DNA of 64,000 bases. Origin: Hyphococcus sp. GTDB lineage: Bacteria > Pseudomonadota > Alphaproteobacteria > Caulobacterales > Parvularculaceae. Made by a program: the position numbers and the translations under genes. Shown here piece by piece: positions 26,968-35,346 of the stretch. The first letter of the stretch is position 1; every line of letters starts with the position of its first letter. The DNA lies in NCBI GenBank assembly GCA_021776335.1, contig JAJFGB010000001.1:365431-429430 (forward strand). Reading direction: 5' to 3'. The notes under the pieces are model-generated. The model ran no database searches. It saw nothing but the letters and a program-made list of their open reading frames with translations, and was not told the DNA's origin.

Positions 26968-28278
26968 CTATAGGTCTTTACGCGGAAATTCCTCCACGTG
27001 ACCATCCTGCCAGGTCATCGTCATTTGCGTGACGTCACCGTCTTTGTTGCGCGACAGTTCGATTTTGATGCCGGGGAAATTTTCAAGAAAAAAGACGTCA
27101 TCGGGCGCCGCGATTAAAACTTCCGGTGCGCGACGGCCGCGCTCATAGATCAACACGCCATCACGCAAGACAATCTGGCGGTCGCCAAAATCGCCCAATG
27201 CGGCGCGCTTGTCTTCGTCGCTTAAGGGCAGGGGATCAATTTCCGCGCTGAGCCGCGCCTGCGCCCAGTTGATCGCATTGATCTGAAGCGGGTCTTTCGC
27301 GGTTTTGAGGATTTCATCCCAGGCGAGCAGCAACGTACGAGACAGCTCTTCACCAGCAGCAGTTTCGATGTTGGGCGCCACACCAATGCCGTCATAGACA
27401 TCTTGCGGGCGTACAGGGCCGCCATTGGAAATAAATATTTCAAACTCGTCCGAGGGCTCGAAGGTCTCGCCAGCATTGCCCGCACCATAGGTGGTTTGGC
27501 CGATCAACTGGCCGCGCTTATGATTTTTGATTTGGAGCATGAACATTTCAGCCGCCGACGCCGTAGCGGCGCCGCCGAGCACATAGACGGGCTTATCGAG
27601 ATAACGCTCACCGGGAACGAATGGCAGCGTCCAATATTGCTGCAACCGGTCGTCTTTACGCCAATATAAACCGCCCACATGTTTAGGATCCGGGCCCAGC
27701 AAATAGCTGAGCATCAACTGCACCATGTCGGGTTCGCCACCGCCATTATTAGTAAGGTCCAGGATCAGCGCGTCACTGTTGGCGACCATACCCATCGCCG
27801 CAACGGCGGTGTCCGCAGCAATCTTTGGCGCTTCGAACGACGTCATCCGGATATAGCCGACATTGCCGGAAAGAATTTCAACTTTTTCAAATCCAAAATT
27901 AGTGCGCCGGGCGACTTTATCCCAATCAGCGTCATGATGGTCTGGCGTATGTTCGCCATTGGTCCAGATGACGGCGAAATGGCCATCATGGGGGTGGAGG
28001 ATTTCCGTCAGCGCGGCGGCGAATTGAACTTTGGTGGCGGCGTCGCTGAATGTGCCTGCAGCGTGCTCGCGGCGCAGCGCGTTCGCGATTGAATTGGCTT
28101 TCTCAACATCGAAGTAATTATCTTCAATCAGTTCCGCGATGGTCTCGGTGATTTTGTTTCGCTCGCGCGCCGAGATTTTCTCATCGTCTTTCGCCATCGC
28201 TGGCGCGGCGCCCATAGACACAAAAACCATGAAAAGCGCAGCGCTAAAGGCCGCAGCCTGGCGGGCAAAATTATCCAT
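26968..28278 (-). CDS. Exported S41-family (tail-specific/IRBP-type) serine peptidase
   Basis: The ATG at 28278 has an AAGGAG site and opens a signal peptide ending at PAMA, giving 436 residues. The N-terminal helical domain (about 35-125) matches IRBP-type S41 peptidases: ETIAELIEDNYFD and HPHDGHFAVIW. The catalytic domain has VGYIRMTSFEAP, ALILDLTNNGGGEPDMVQLMLSYLLG, and the serine-bearing TASAAEMFMLQIK, then GQTTYGAGNAGE, which should supply the general base. No PDZ domain is seen. The fold fits a periplasmic or surface C-terminal-processing-like peptidase. The AraC gene lies 96 bases upstream on the same strand. Confidence 0.87.
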   Translation of the reverse strand: MDNFARQAAAFSAALFMVFVSMGAAPAMAKDDEKISARERNKITETIAELIEDNYFDVEKANSIANALRREHAAGTFSDAATKVQFAAALTEILHPHDGHFAVIWTNGEHTPDHHDADWDKVARRTNFGFEKVEILSGNVGYIRMTSFEAPKIAADTAVAAMGMVANSDALILDLTNNGGGEPDMVQLMLSYLLGPDPKHVGGLYWRKDDRLQQYWTLPFVPGERYLDKPVYVLGGAATASAAEMFMLQIKNHKRGQLIGQTTYGAGNAGETFEPSDEFEIFISNGGPVRPQDVYDGIGVAPNIETAAGEELSRTLLLAWDEILKTAKDPLQINAINWAQARLSAEIDPLPLSDEDKRAALGDFGDRQIVLRDGVLIYERGRRAPEVLIAAPDDVFFLENFPGIKIELSRNKDGDVTQMTMTWQDGHVEEFPRKDL

Positions 28279-28374
28279 TGAGGAACTCCTTGAAACCAAT
28301 ATCGAACTGATGAGCTATATAGATTGGCGCGCCGGGCTTCGCGAGAACAAATGTAACATCCCCTCAAAATGGGG

Positions 28375-29130
28375 TCAGGTCGCGAACAGGCTTTTCAGCG
28401 CGCTGGGCGATAGACCAGCCCTTTTGCGCATTTCCCGGGCAAAGTGCGAGGCGTCGGCAAAGCCAGCGCGCGCCGCAACAGAGCTGATGTCATCTGTGCC
28501 GCTTTGCAGGAGCCCTGCCGCCCTTATAGTCATTGCCTGTAACCGGTACTCTGTCGGCGTCATGCCGAGAAATTCTCTGAACACGCGCACGAGGTGAACG
28601 CCGCATGCATCGGCGACATAGCTGACGCGCGCTGAACAGGGATCGTCATCGAAAAAGTCTCTGGCGCGCGAAAACCAGCTTGGCGGCGACCGGTCCTGTT
28701 TTTCATCCGTACTGAGCGCGAGCGTCAGTAGATCCATGAACCCGTCCTCGCGCCACGCCACCGGCTTGTTGATCAGCGTGGTGACGAGCGCCGCAACACG
28801 TGCGCTGTTGATGCGATGCGCCTTTCGGCCGGCGCCGCGAAGCTCGAATTGATTTTCAAGCATCTCGGGCTCGAAATCGAAAACAAGATCAAGGGCGCCG
28901 TGACGGCCATAGATATTCGCATGATCAAAACCCGGCGGCATCAATGCGCAATGGGGCGAGAGATATTCTTCATCGCCATATTGATTGTGTTCCTGCATGG
29001 AGCCGAGCAGCATGATCGAAACATAGAAAGTTGAATGAGAATGACGATCAAACGTTGCATCCGGCCCATAGGAGGCAAGCCGTCCTCGAATGCCGTTTGC
29101 CTTTAATATCTCACGCACCGCAAACGTCAA
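28375..29130 (-). CDS. AraC-family transcriptional regulator
   Basis: The 251-residue product starts at a TTG at 29130 with AAGGGTGA upstream; no in-frame ATG is available near the start, and a GTG at 29118 is the alternative. The N-terminal half is a cupin sensor (YGPDATFDRHSHSTFYVSIMLLG, CALMPPGFDHANIY). Two helix-turn-helix units form the C-terminal 100 residues, ending with ISSVAARAGFADASHFAREMRKRAGLSPS. The effector and targets are unknown; the S41 peptidase gene just downstream is a candidate, being on the same strand. Confidence 0.87.
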   Translation of the reverse strand: MTFAVREILKANGIRGRLASYGPDATFDRHSHSTFYVSIMLLGSMQEHNQYGDEEYLSPHCALMPPGFDHANIYGRHGALDLVFDFEPEMLENQFELRGAGRKAHRINSARVAALVTTLINKPVAWREDGFMDLLTLALSTDEKQDRSPPSWFSRARDFFDDDPCSARVSYVADACGVHLVRVFREFLGMTPTEYRLQAMTIRAAGLLQSGTDDISSVAARAGFADASHFAREMRKRAGLSPSALKSLFAT

Positions 29131-29215
29131 AAAATCACCCTTAAGCGTTACATTGTCCCCACTGTCTCAAATGGATTGCGTCATGTCCAATTACAACGGG
29201 GCAGGTGGGCGCCGC

Positions 29216-31177
29216 CTATTGCGAGGTGTCATCAGCGAGGGCGGCGCAGCGCTCTTTCGTGGCGTCGAACGGGTCGTTATCATTTTTTATACCGTCACTG
29301 AAGTCTTTCCAGGGGTCTCTGTTGTTGCTCGCAAATTGAGCGCATTCCCATTGGCTGTACCAGGTCTCACTTTCCCCTTTGCCGCAGACGGGAATAGCGA
29401 GGGGAGTTCCATTGAGGCCAATTGCGGGCGCCCCTTCATGGGCGCAAGCAATTTGAGGCAACGCCAATAGCAAGGCGTCTGACATGACTGCCGGCGGCAG
29501 GCCTTGTTCGGGCGCCCAATTTGGAGGGAACCAGGATGGCGGCGACGCCTGCAATTGTGCAATAGCCGTGTTGAGTTCATTGGCTGATAACAGCTCATCG
29601 CAGCTACTTGTTTTAAGCGGTTGGTCCCAAGGGGCGCCGGCAAATGACGCTCTGGAGAGAACCAGGCGTTTTGTCTTTTCGAGATCGGGCGCGAAGTGCG
29701 CGCCAGCGAAGTTAGCGCAGGTTGGAACAACGTCGGATAGGTTAGCGTTTAAAAGATTCACGCTGATCAGATTGGCATCCCAAAGCCCAGCGCCGGATAG
29801 GTTGGCGAGAGTTAGGTCGGCATTCGTTAGATTCGCTCTTGTCAGACCGGCGCGCCTGAGATTCGCCCCACTCAGATCGGCATCGGCAAGCTGCACTTCT
29901 GTTAGGGTTGCAGAAACCAGCCTCGCGTCGATGAGCTTAGATTTTTGGAGGTTTGCTCTGGTTAGATTCGCGCGTTCAAGATCCGCGCGCGTCAAATCGG
30001 CTTGGAAAAGGATTGCGTCGGTCAGAGTCGCATGACGAATGTCGGCAAACAGGAGTTCAGCATTACTTAGATTGGCGCCGTCAAGCCGGCGGCTGCTCAG
30101 ACTAACGGGTTTTAGATAACCGCTAAGGCCCTGTATCGTTAGTGGGTTTTTTCCCCCTTCAATTCGTTCGATGTTTTGCTGGAAATAGACAGCTAGTATT
30201 TCAGTCGGCGCCTCCCCCTCCAATAGGCGCGCCCCAGCCGCATCAAAACGACGCAGACCTGCGAGTAATTGGTGTATGCTCTTATCTTTTTCGTCCGCAC
30301 TACGATAGTACCACCGCGAAGGCGCCGCGATGATATGGATGATATCGTTAGCGCTGAAATTTCTTTCTTCTGATGTTTCATTCAAATCCGGTGTTGATGA
30401 AGAGCCCTCTGGTTCGACTGGTAATTCTCCCCGCGCCAGAACTTCCGGGTCGGCGAACATCACATAAGCGGGCCAAAAGACCGCAAGGGAGACAAAAAGA
30501 CTAAACGTAATCGGCAGCAGAGGCTTGGGTCGGCGGCGTGGAAAGTCCTTCCACCCCTTTGGAAATTCCCACAAGCCTTGAGGAAGAATACCATGAAAAA
30601 AAACAGCCAGCATCAAGAAATCAAGCGTAACGAGGATGCGATGATATTCTGTCATCCAAGGGTGATGATCAGCGAGAAATTTTGCTTGAGTAAATAGTAA
30701 CAGAAGCATTGGGCCAACAAACACTGCGATGGCGATAATGAGGACGAGCATCTTTTTTGTATGCGGCGCATTGTCGGCGCCTGCGGCCAGCAGACTGAAA
30801 TGAAATGGAAAGAGTTGGGCGCGATAGGCAGTGCGTGCGGTTTCGGGCGGCCCTGGCAGCGCGGCCTCAAGCCCCAATAACTTGCTCCGCAACAGCCATA
30901 GTTGCAGCAGCAAATTGAAATGGAAGACGACAAATATTGCCGGCGCAACAGCAAAAAAGAACACCAATGGTACATCGACATTAAGGATCGGGAGCGTCGC
31001 CGGACTTCGCAGGATCAGATCAACATCGCTGGTGCTGCTGACGATGACGCCGATGTAAAGCCCAAGTACGAGAAAATAGGTAAAGAGCCCGCGGCTTAAC
31101 GCCGAAGCTTTGTCAGCGGTTGCGACTGCCTTGGCGACTGCGTCTGTGTGATCATCTGTTAGATCAAAACTGGTCAA
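29216..31177 (-). CDS. Membrane protein with C-terminal pentapeptide repeats
   Basis: The start is uncertain. A TTG at 31177 has GGAG six bases upstream and is preferred; a GTG at 31189 has no ribosome site. About 650 residues. Five membrane helices fall in the first 245 residues (about 32-48, 70-96, 143-162, 182-200 and 222-242). A soluble segment then leads to some 28 pentapeptide units at about 357-495 (ADLTRADLERANLTRANLQ and so on), which form a right-handed quadrilateral beta-helix. The last 155 residues have Cys pairs and no recognised fold. Membrane-bound pentapeptide proteins of this type exist widely without assigned function; the repeat part could be a binding scaffold. No resistance role is implied. 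Confidence 0.78.
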   Translation of the reverse strand: MTSFDLTDDHTDAVAKAVATADKASALSRGLFTYFLVLGLYIGVIVSSTSDVDLILRSPATLPILNVDVPLVFFFAVAPAIFVVFHFNLLLQLWLLRSKLLGLEAALPGPPETARTAYRAQLFPFHFSLLAAGADNAPHTKKMLVLIIAIAVFVGPMLLLLFTQAKFLADHHPWMTEYHRILVTLDFLMLAVFFHGILPQGLWEFPKGWKDFPRRRPKPLLPITFSLFVSLAVFWPAYVMFADPEVLARGELPVEPEGSSSTPDLNETSEERNFSANDIIHIIAAPSRWYYRSADEKDKSIHQLLAGLRRFDAAGARLLEGEAPTEILAVYFQQNIERIEGGKNPLTIQGLSGYLKPVSLSSRRLDGANLSNAELLFADIRHATLTDAILFQADLTRADLERANLTRANLQKSKLIDARLVSATLTEVQLADADLSGANLRRAGLTRANLTNADLTLANLSGAGLWDANLISVNLLNANLSDVVPTCANFAGAHFAPDLEKTKRLVLSRASFAGAPWDQPLKTSSCDELLSANELNTAIAQLQASPPSWFPPNWAPEQGLPPAVMSDALLLALPQIACAHEGAPAIGLNGTPLAIPVCGKGESETWYSQWECAQFASNNRDPWKDFSDGIKNDNDPFDATKERCAALADDTSQ

Positions 31178-31294
31178 TACCGTCTCCACAAAGTGACGCT
31201 GAAACGAAGAACAATACTCAGGAAATTTCGGATCAGGTACGTAAAGTCATTACGTCTGGAATCAGCCTTATTATCGTAAAAGGGGCGGTTTTTA

Positions 31295-31317
31295 CAGCTG
31301 TGACTAAATCACAGCTG
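31295..31317. promoter_or_regulatory. Perfect 9-base-arm palindrome, CRP/FNR-like half-sites
   Basis: CAGCTGTGA and TCACAGCTG are exact inverted arms around the spacer CTAAA. The inner halves TGTGA/TCACA resemble CRP-type sites, but the spacer is five bases, not the usual six. The site lies about 120 bases upstream of the pentapeptide gene start and 77 bases beyond the TonB-receptor stop. No T-run follows on either strand, so it is more likely an operator than a terminator. Confidence 0.45.
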
Positions 31318-31393
31318 CAATTCTGTTGTGAGCGTTCTTTTGCTCTTAAATGATAAAGCAGCGCTAGGCGTGCGCTTGTGTGTTTAATAAACG

Positions 31394-33538
31394 TCAAAAA
31401 TTCCCGCGCAGGCCGATATTATAAACCCGACCCTCGCGTTTTTCGAGCAGCTCTCGTGAGGTGACGATGCCGCCAGCGACACCATTGGCGAAAAGCAGTC
31501 GGTCACGGCCGCGATCGAAGTTGCTGAGATCGTTGGCCTCAAGCCTTAAGGTGACGCCTTTGAATATCTGATATTCGGCAAAGACGGACATGAAGAGCAC
31601 ATCATTAAGCAGCGACGTCTCATCAATATCATTGCGAGCGCGTTTATCGCCATAGGCAAAGACGCCGCCATAAGAGAGGCCCCAATCGGTCAGATCATGC
31701 CGGGCTTCGGTTCGAAAATAGACGTTGCGTTGATTGTTCAATTCGCGCTTCTGGCCGGTGAACGGATCGGTGACGCTTGATTTTGTCAGCGTCAGGCGCG
31801 GCTCAATCAAAACATTCGGCATGCCGAATTGCTTGAGGCGCATGGCGCCTTCGATTTCCAGTTCGAGAATACTTGCCTTGCCGACATTGCCGACGGCGGA
31901 AATGACGCCGCCGCCGGGGTCAGTCAAAGGGATCAGTTCGATGCGGTCCTGAATGTTTTGATAGGTTCCGGTGATCAGAATGCGGCCGGCATCATCTTTG
32001 AAACGCCTTTCATAGCTTGCCAGAATTTTCCATTCTTTTTCCGGCACAAGTTCACTATTGCCGCCAAAAGTGTTCGCGTCATCATTGGCGGAAGCGGCAA
32101 AATCGGCAAAGCTCAATTGTTTGATATTGCGCATGGCCGAGATTTGAATTTGCTGGTTCGCCGTCAGATCATAGCGAAATTCAATGCTTGGTTTTAGAAA
32201 GAAGAAATCGCGCGTTAGCGAGATGTCACCGGTTTGTTCGATTTTTGAATATTCCGCCGTCAGTTTGGTTTCCAGCGTCGCTTTGGCATCCGGTTTTAAG
32301 CTGTGCAGTATGTAGCTCTCGTCGCGGGTTTCCTTGACCATCGTATTGGCGCCGGGAACATTGACGGGTGTCAACACGCCGCCCATCCGTTGAAAAAAGG
32401 CAAGCGTAGAATCCAGTCTGTTGACCGCAAATTCCGATCCGAATTCCAACTCATGCTTGCCGCTGACTTTCCATTTGAGGGAAGGGCGGGCAATCGCTTC
32501 GGTTGCGTGTTGAGACCTTGTAAATTGGAAATCATCTTCCGGCGCGGCGCCGGTGACGACCAGATCTTCACCGAACAGCATGTCCCAGTCGGTGACCGAA
32601 TAGAGCCCCAGCAATTTGAACGTCACGTTGTCGGAAACAGCACCCTCATAATCGCCGCCGACTTCCCATTCGGCCTGGTCTTCTACCGTAAACCGCTCAG
32701 AAGCGCCGGTGATCAAACCAGTTGGATCAAACAACGTTCCCGGCGCGCGAGTTTCTACGTCCCAGTCGAGAAAAAGACCGTTCAAGGCAATGCGGTGACC
32801 GTCGCTTAGTTGATAGGTTAGATTGGCGGCATATTTATCCTGGGCGTTGATGATGCCATCGCGTTCGCGTTTGACCTGGTCGAGCATATCGGTTCCGGTG
32901 AACTGGAATTCTGTCAGCATAAATGTGCGGCGCTGATCTGTGCGCTTTGCGGATAGTTGATAGTCGAGCTTGCCAATCGTACCGCCATAAGAAAGGAGAC
33001 CGCCGAGCGCGGCGTCGCCCTTGACGATTTCGCCGTCAAGTTTCCATGTACCGGATCCCTTTTTCTTTCCTTTCTTCAAGATGATGTTGATCAGCGATGT
33101 CTTGCCGCTGGTTTTGATGTCGGGAGAGGTTCCGCGGATGATTTCTACGCAAGCGACTTGCTCGAGGGTGATGCGTTCAAGGGCGGCTTCCGAGTCGTTT
33201 GATTTTCCAGTCAGCCGTTTGCCGTCGATCAGGATGCGATCGTCATTGGTTGCAAACCCTCTGGCGCCGCTGCTGCTCGACTGGATGATGCGCTGGCCAG
33301 CCGGGATGCGGCGGATGATATCGAGCACGGATGTGGCGTTTGGATATTGCGCGAAAAAATCCTGGCAATAGCTGATGGTCGTTCCATCGGATGTGTCCTG
33401 GCTAATAACGGCCGGATCAGCGGTTTGTGCGTGCGCTTGTGGCGCCACAGCCCCCAAGAAGGCGAGGCAACAAAGAGCCGCAATGTCTGTACGGTCGAAC
33501 TTTACGCTATTGTCCTGATTTGCTGGCGCTTCTCTCAT
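31394..33538 (-). CDS. TonB-dependent outer-membrane receptor
   Basis: The ATG at 33538 begins a 714-residue product whose signal peptide ends near AHAQ (residue 38). A plug domain spans about 60-160: DILRRIPAGQRI-like, ARGFATNDDRILIDGKRLTGKSN and ERITLEQVACVEIIRGTSPDIKTSG. A 22-strand barrel follows, ending in aromatic YNIGLRGNF, the outer-membrane sorting signal. The plug region lacks the duplicated STN signalling domain. The substrate is unknown; no siderophore or B12 genes adjoin it. It is divergent, by 152 bases, from a CadC-type regulator that probably controls it. Confidence 0.88.
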   Translation of the reverse strand: MREAPANQDNSVKFDRTDIAALCCLAFLGAVAPQAHAQTADPAVISQDTSDGTTISYCQDFFAQYPNATSVLDIIRRIPAGQRIIQSSSSGARGFATNDDRILIDGKRLTGKSNDSEAALERITLEQVACVEIIRGTSPDIKTSGKTSLINIILKKGKKKGSGTWKLDGEIVKGDAALGGLLSYGGTIGKLDYQLSAKRTDQRRTFMLTEFQFTGTDMLDQVKRERDGIINAQDKYAANLTYQLSDGHRIALNGLFLDWDVETRAPGTLFDPTGLITGASERFTVEDQAEWEVGGDYEGAVSDNVTFKLLGLYSVTDWDMLFGEDLVVTGAAPEDDFQFTRSQHATEAIARPSLKWKVSGKHELEFGSEFAVNRLDSTLAFFQRMGGVLTPVNVPGANTMVKETRDESYILHSLKPDAKATLETKLTAEYSKIEQTGDISLTRDFFFLKPSIEFRYDLTANQQIQISAMRNIKQLSFADFAASANDDANTFGGNSELVPEKEWKILASYERRFKDDAGRILITGTYQNIQDRIELIPLTDPGGGVISAVGNVGKASILELEIEGAMRLKQFGMPNVLIEPRLTLTKSSVTDPFTGQKRELNNQRNVYFRTEARHDLTDWGLSYGGVFAYGDKRARNDIDETSLLNDVLFMSVFAEYQIFKGVTLRLEANDLSNFDRGRDRLLFANGVAGGIVTSRELLEKREGRVYNIGLRGNF

Positions 33539-33690
33539 CTGTCGCTCTCGCTCTCATGGTGAGCAGGCCCTTTCGCCAAAGCTCTTGCCGCGCTAAATTA
33601 GGGGTGTGGCGGTGCCAAAAGCCTCATTTTGAGGTAAAGAACAGATCAAGAAGCGGTAATCCGGGACGGGGGGGCAAAGCGACGCGTGGA

Positions 33691-35235
33691 ATGATGAACC
33701 GGCCTCAATCTTTTTATGTCGATGATTGGCAAGTCTGTCCGGACGCCAATGAATTGCGCCGCGATGGTGAGATCCAAAAGCTCGAATCGCGGGTCATGGA
33801 TCTGCTGGTCTATTTGCACCAAAACAAAGGCGAAGTTGTCGGCCGCGACGAGATCATCAATGAGGTCTGGGGCAAGGAAGCGCTCAGTGATCATTCGATC
33901 AGCGTCGCCATCGCCGCCCTGCGCCGCGCGCTTGGGGATAGCGCCGCTGAGCCGCGCTATATCGAGACGGTTCGTAAAAAAGGTTATCGTTTGATTGCGG
34001 TGTGCGATGTCGTTCACGCCGCCACAAATCCGCTGCCGCAATTCACAACCATGCGCCGGGTTGGCGCCGCTGCGCTCGCTGCAACAATGGCGGCGATGGC
34101 ATATATCGTTTTTGCGCCGACTGCGGCGACAGTCAGCAATGCAACGCCTGTGCTCAGTGTGCCCGCGCCGGAAATTGCAACAGGCGATCAAAGCGAAACC
34201 CGGTTGGCAGAATTATACCAGCTCGCTTTGGAGCTCGAGGGCGTTCGAAGCGATGCGACAACCCGGACAGCGCATAGTCTGGCGCTTGAAGCGTTGGAGA
34301 TTGATCCGGAATATGGGCCGGCGCATTCATTGCTCGCTTTTCTCTATGCTGAATCCAGCCCTGAATATTGGGGCATGGAAGGCGAACGCTACGAGCGCGC
34401 GACAAATGAATTGGTGCTCGCCCGCAAATACGGGTCGAATGAAGCGCACAATCTGGTGACCGAAGCTTATTTGCGCCGGGCGCGGGACGGCCGTCCGGAT
34501 TTTGCGGCGCATTTGCTCGATCGCGCGATTGGGCTTGCGCCTGATGATCCGTGGGTTTTGCGTATGAGCGTTTTGACCGGCGTCATCATGGGTGAGTTTG
34601 ATCAGGCGTTATCGAACAATATCAGCGCCGTCGAGCATTCTCTTGACCCCGGTTCGATATTGGCCGAGCGCACTTTCCCATTATATTTTCTTGGCCGCTA
34701 TGACGAGACCGTCGAGATTTACGATGCGACGCGGGAACTCGGTTTGCTGCCGGTCTATTATGGTCCGCAGGCGGCAATTCTTGGCGGCGACCACGCGAAA
34801 GGGTTTCGACTGTGGATTGATCTTCTGCGCGAGCATGATGTGAAAATTGATGATGAGACGGCGCCAATGGAACGGATCGCCAATGGCGATATCGCCGCCG
34901 CCTATGCCTGGCTGCAGCCACAATTACCGGACGATCTCAGCCGTAAAAATGTCCCGTTGATACGGGCGAGCTGGCATATGACTGCCGGCGACAGTGACGC
35001 TGCTATGGAAACATTGCTCGGTGCGGCGCAGGATATATATGGCGGAAGCGGCGCCAAACCGACGCCGACAATGCTGTGGTCGGTCATTCAATATGATCCC
35101 ATCTATAAAGAGCTGCGCCATGACCCGCGCATGGCGGAAGTCCTTGATCTCGTCGGTATTCGAGACATCGTCCAGGACTACAAGACGCGCAGCAAAGGCG
35201 GACCCAGCGCCGTGGCGGCGACGGCGAGTAAATAG
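33691..35235 (+). CDS. CadC-type winged-helix TPR transcriptional regulator
   Basis: The open frame begins at 33427 inside the divergent receptor gene, but the paired ATGs at 33691/33694 open the recognisable domain, giving 515 residues. The OmpR/CadC winged helix spans about 8-104 (KLESRVMDLLVYLHQNKGEVV, INEVWGKEALSDHSISVAIAALRRAL, YIETVRKKGYRLIA). A membrane helix at about 123-142 follows and then a TPR-like helical C-terminal region of about 350 residues (ALEIDPEYGPAHSLLAFLYAE, AHLLDRAIGLAPDDPWV). It has the same architecture as the truncated gene at 1-1253. Its position divergent from the TonB receptor suggests it regulates that receptor. The last 45 bases recur at 37175-37220. Confidence 0.88.
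   Translation: MMNRPQSFYVDDWQVCPDANELRRDGEIQKLESRVMDLLVYLHQNKGEVVGRDEIINEVWGKEALSDHSISVAIAALRRALGDSAAEPRYIETVRKKGYRLIAVCDVVHAATNPLPQFTTMRRVGAAALAATMAAMAYIVFAPTAATVSNATPVLSVPAPEIATGDQSETRLAELYQLALELEGVRSDATTRTAHSLALEALEIDPEYGPAHSLLAFLYAESSPEYWGMEGERYERATNELVLARKYGSNEAHNLVTEAYLRRARDGRPDFAAHLLDRAIGLAPDDPWVLRMSVLTGVIMGEFDQALSNNISAVEHSLDPGSILAERTFPLYFLGRYDETVEIYDATRELGLLPVYYGPQAAILGGDHAKGFRLWIDLLREHDVKIDDETAPMERIANGDIAAAYAWLQPQLPDDLSRKNVPLIRASWHMTAGDSDAAMETLLGAAQDIYGGSGAKPTPTMLWSVIQYDPIYKELRHDPRMAEVLDLVGIRDIVQDYKTRSKGGPSAVAATASK
35189..35235 (+). repeat. Regulator 3'-end sequence, left copy of a near-repeat
   Basis: The final codons of the CadC-type regulator (residues RSKGGPSAVAATASK) recur with a handful of substitutions and one missing base at 37175-37220. 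Both copies are in the same orientation and flank the DUF1963 gene. Confidence 0.5.
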
Positions 35236-35346
35236 CGTTCAACGGATTGTATTAGAAGCTTTAGAGCGTGATGCCGTTCGTCTGACACTCGTTTGCGAGC
35301 ACAACTGCTATCAGCTTGTGTGCGCGCATTGATTGGTGCACGGCAA

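Noticed and set aside
29484-30035. 183-codon plus-strand frame with Arg/Leu/Ala/Ser-rich repeats
   Set aside because: It mirrors the pentapeptide repeats of the minus-strand gene; the periodicity is inherited from them.
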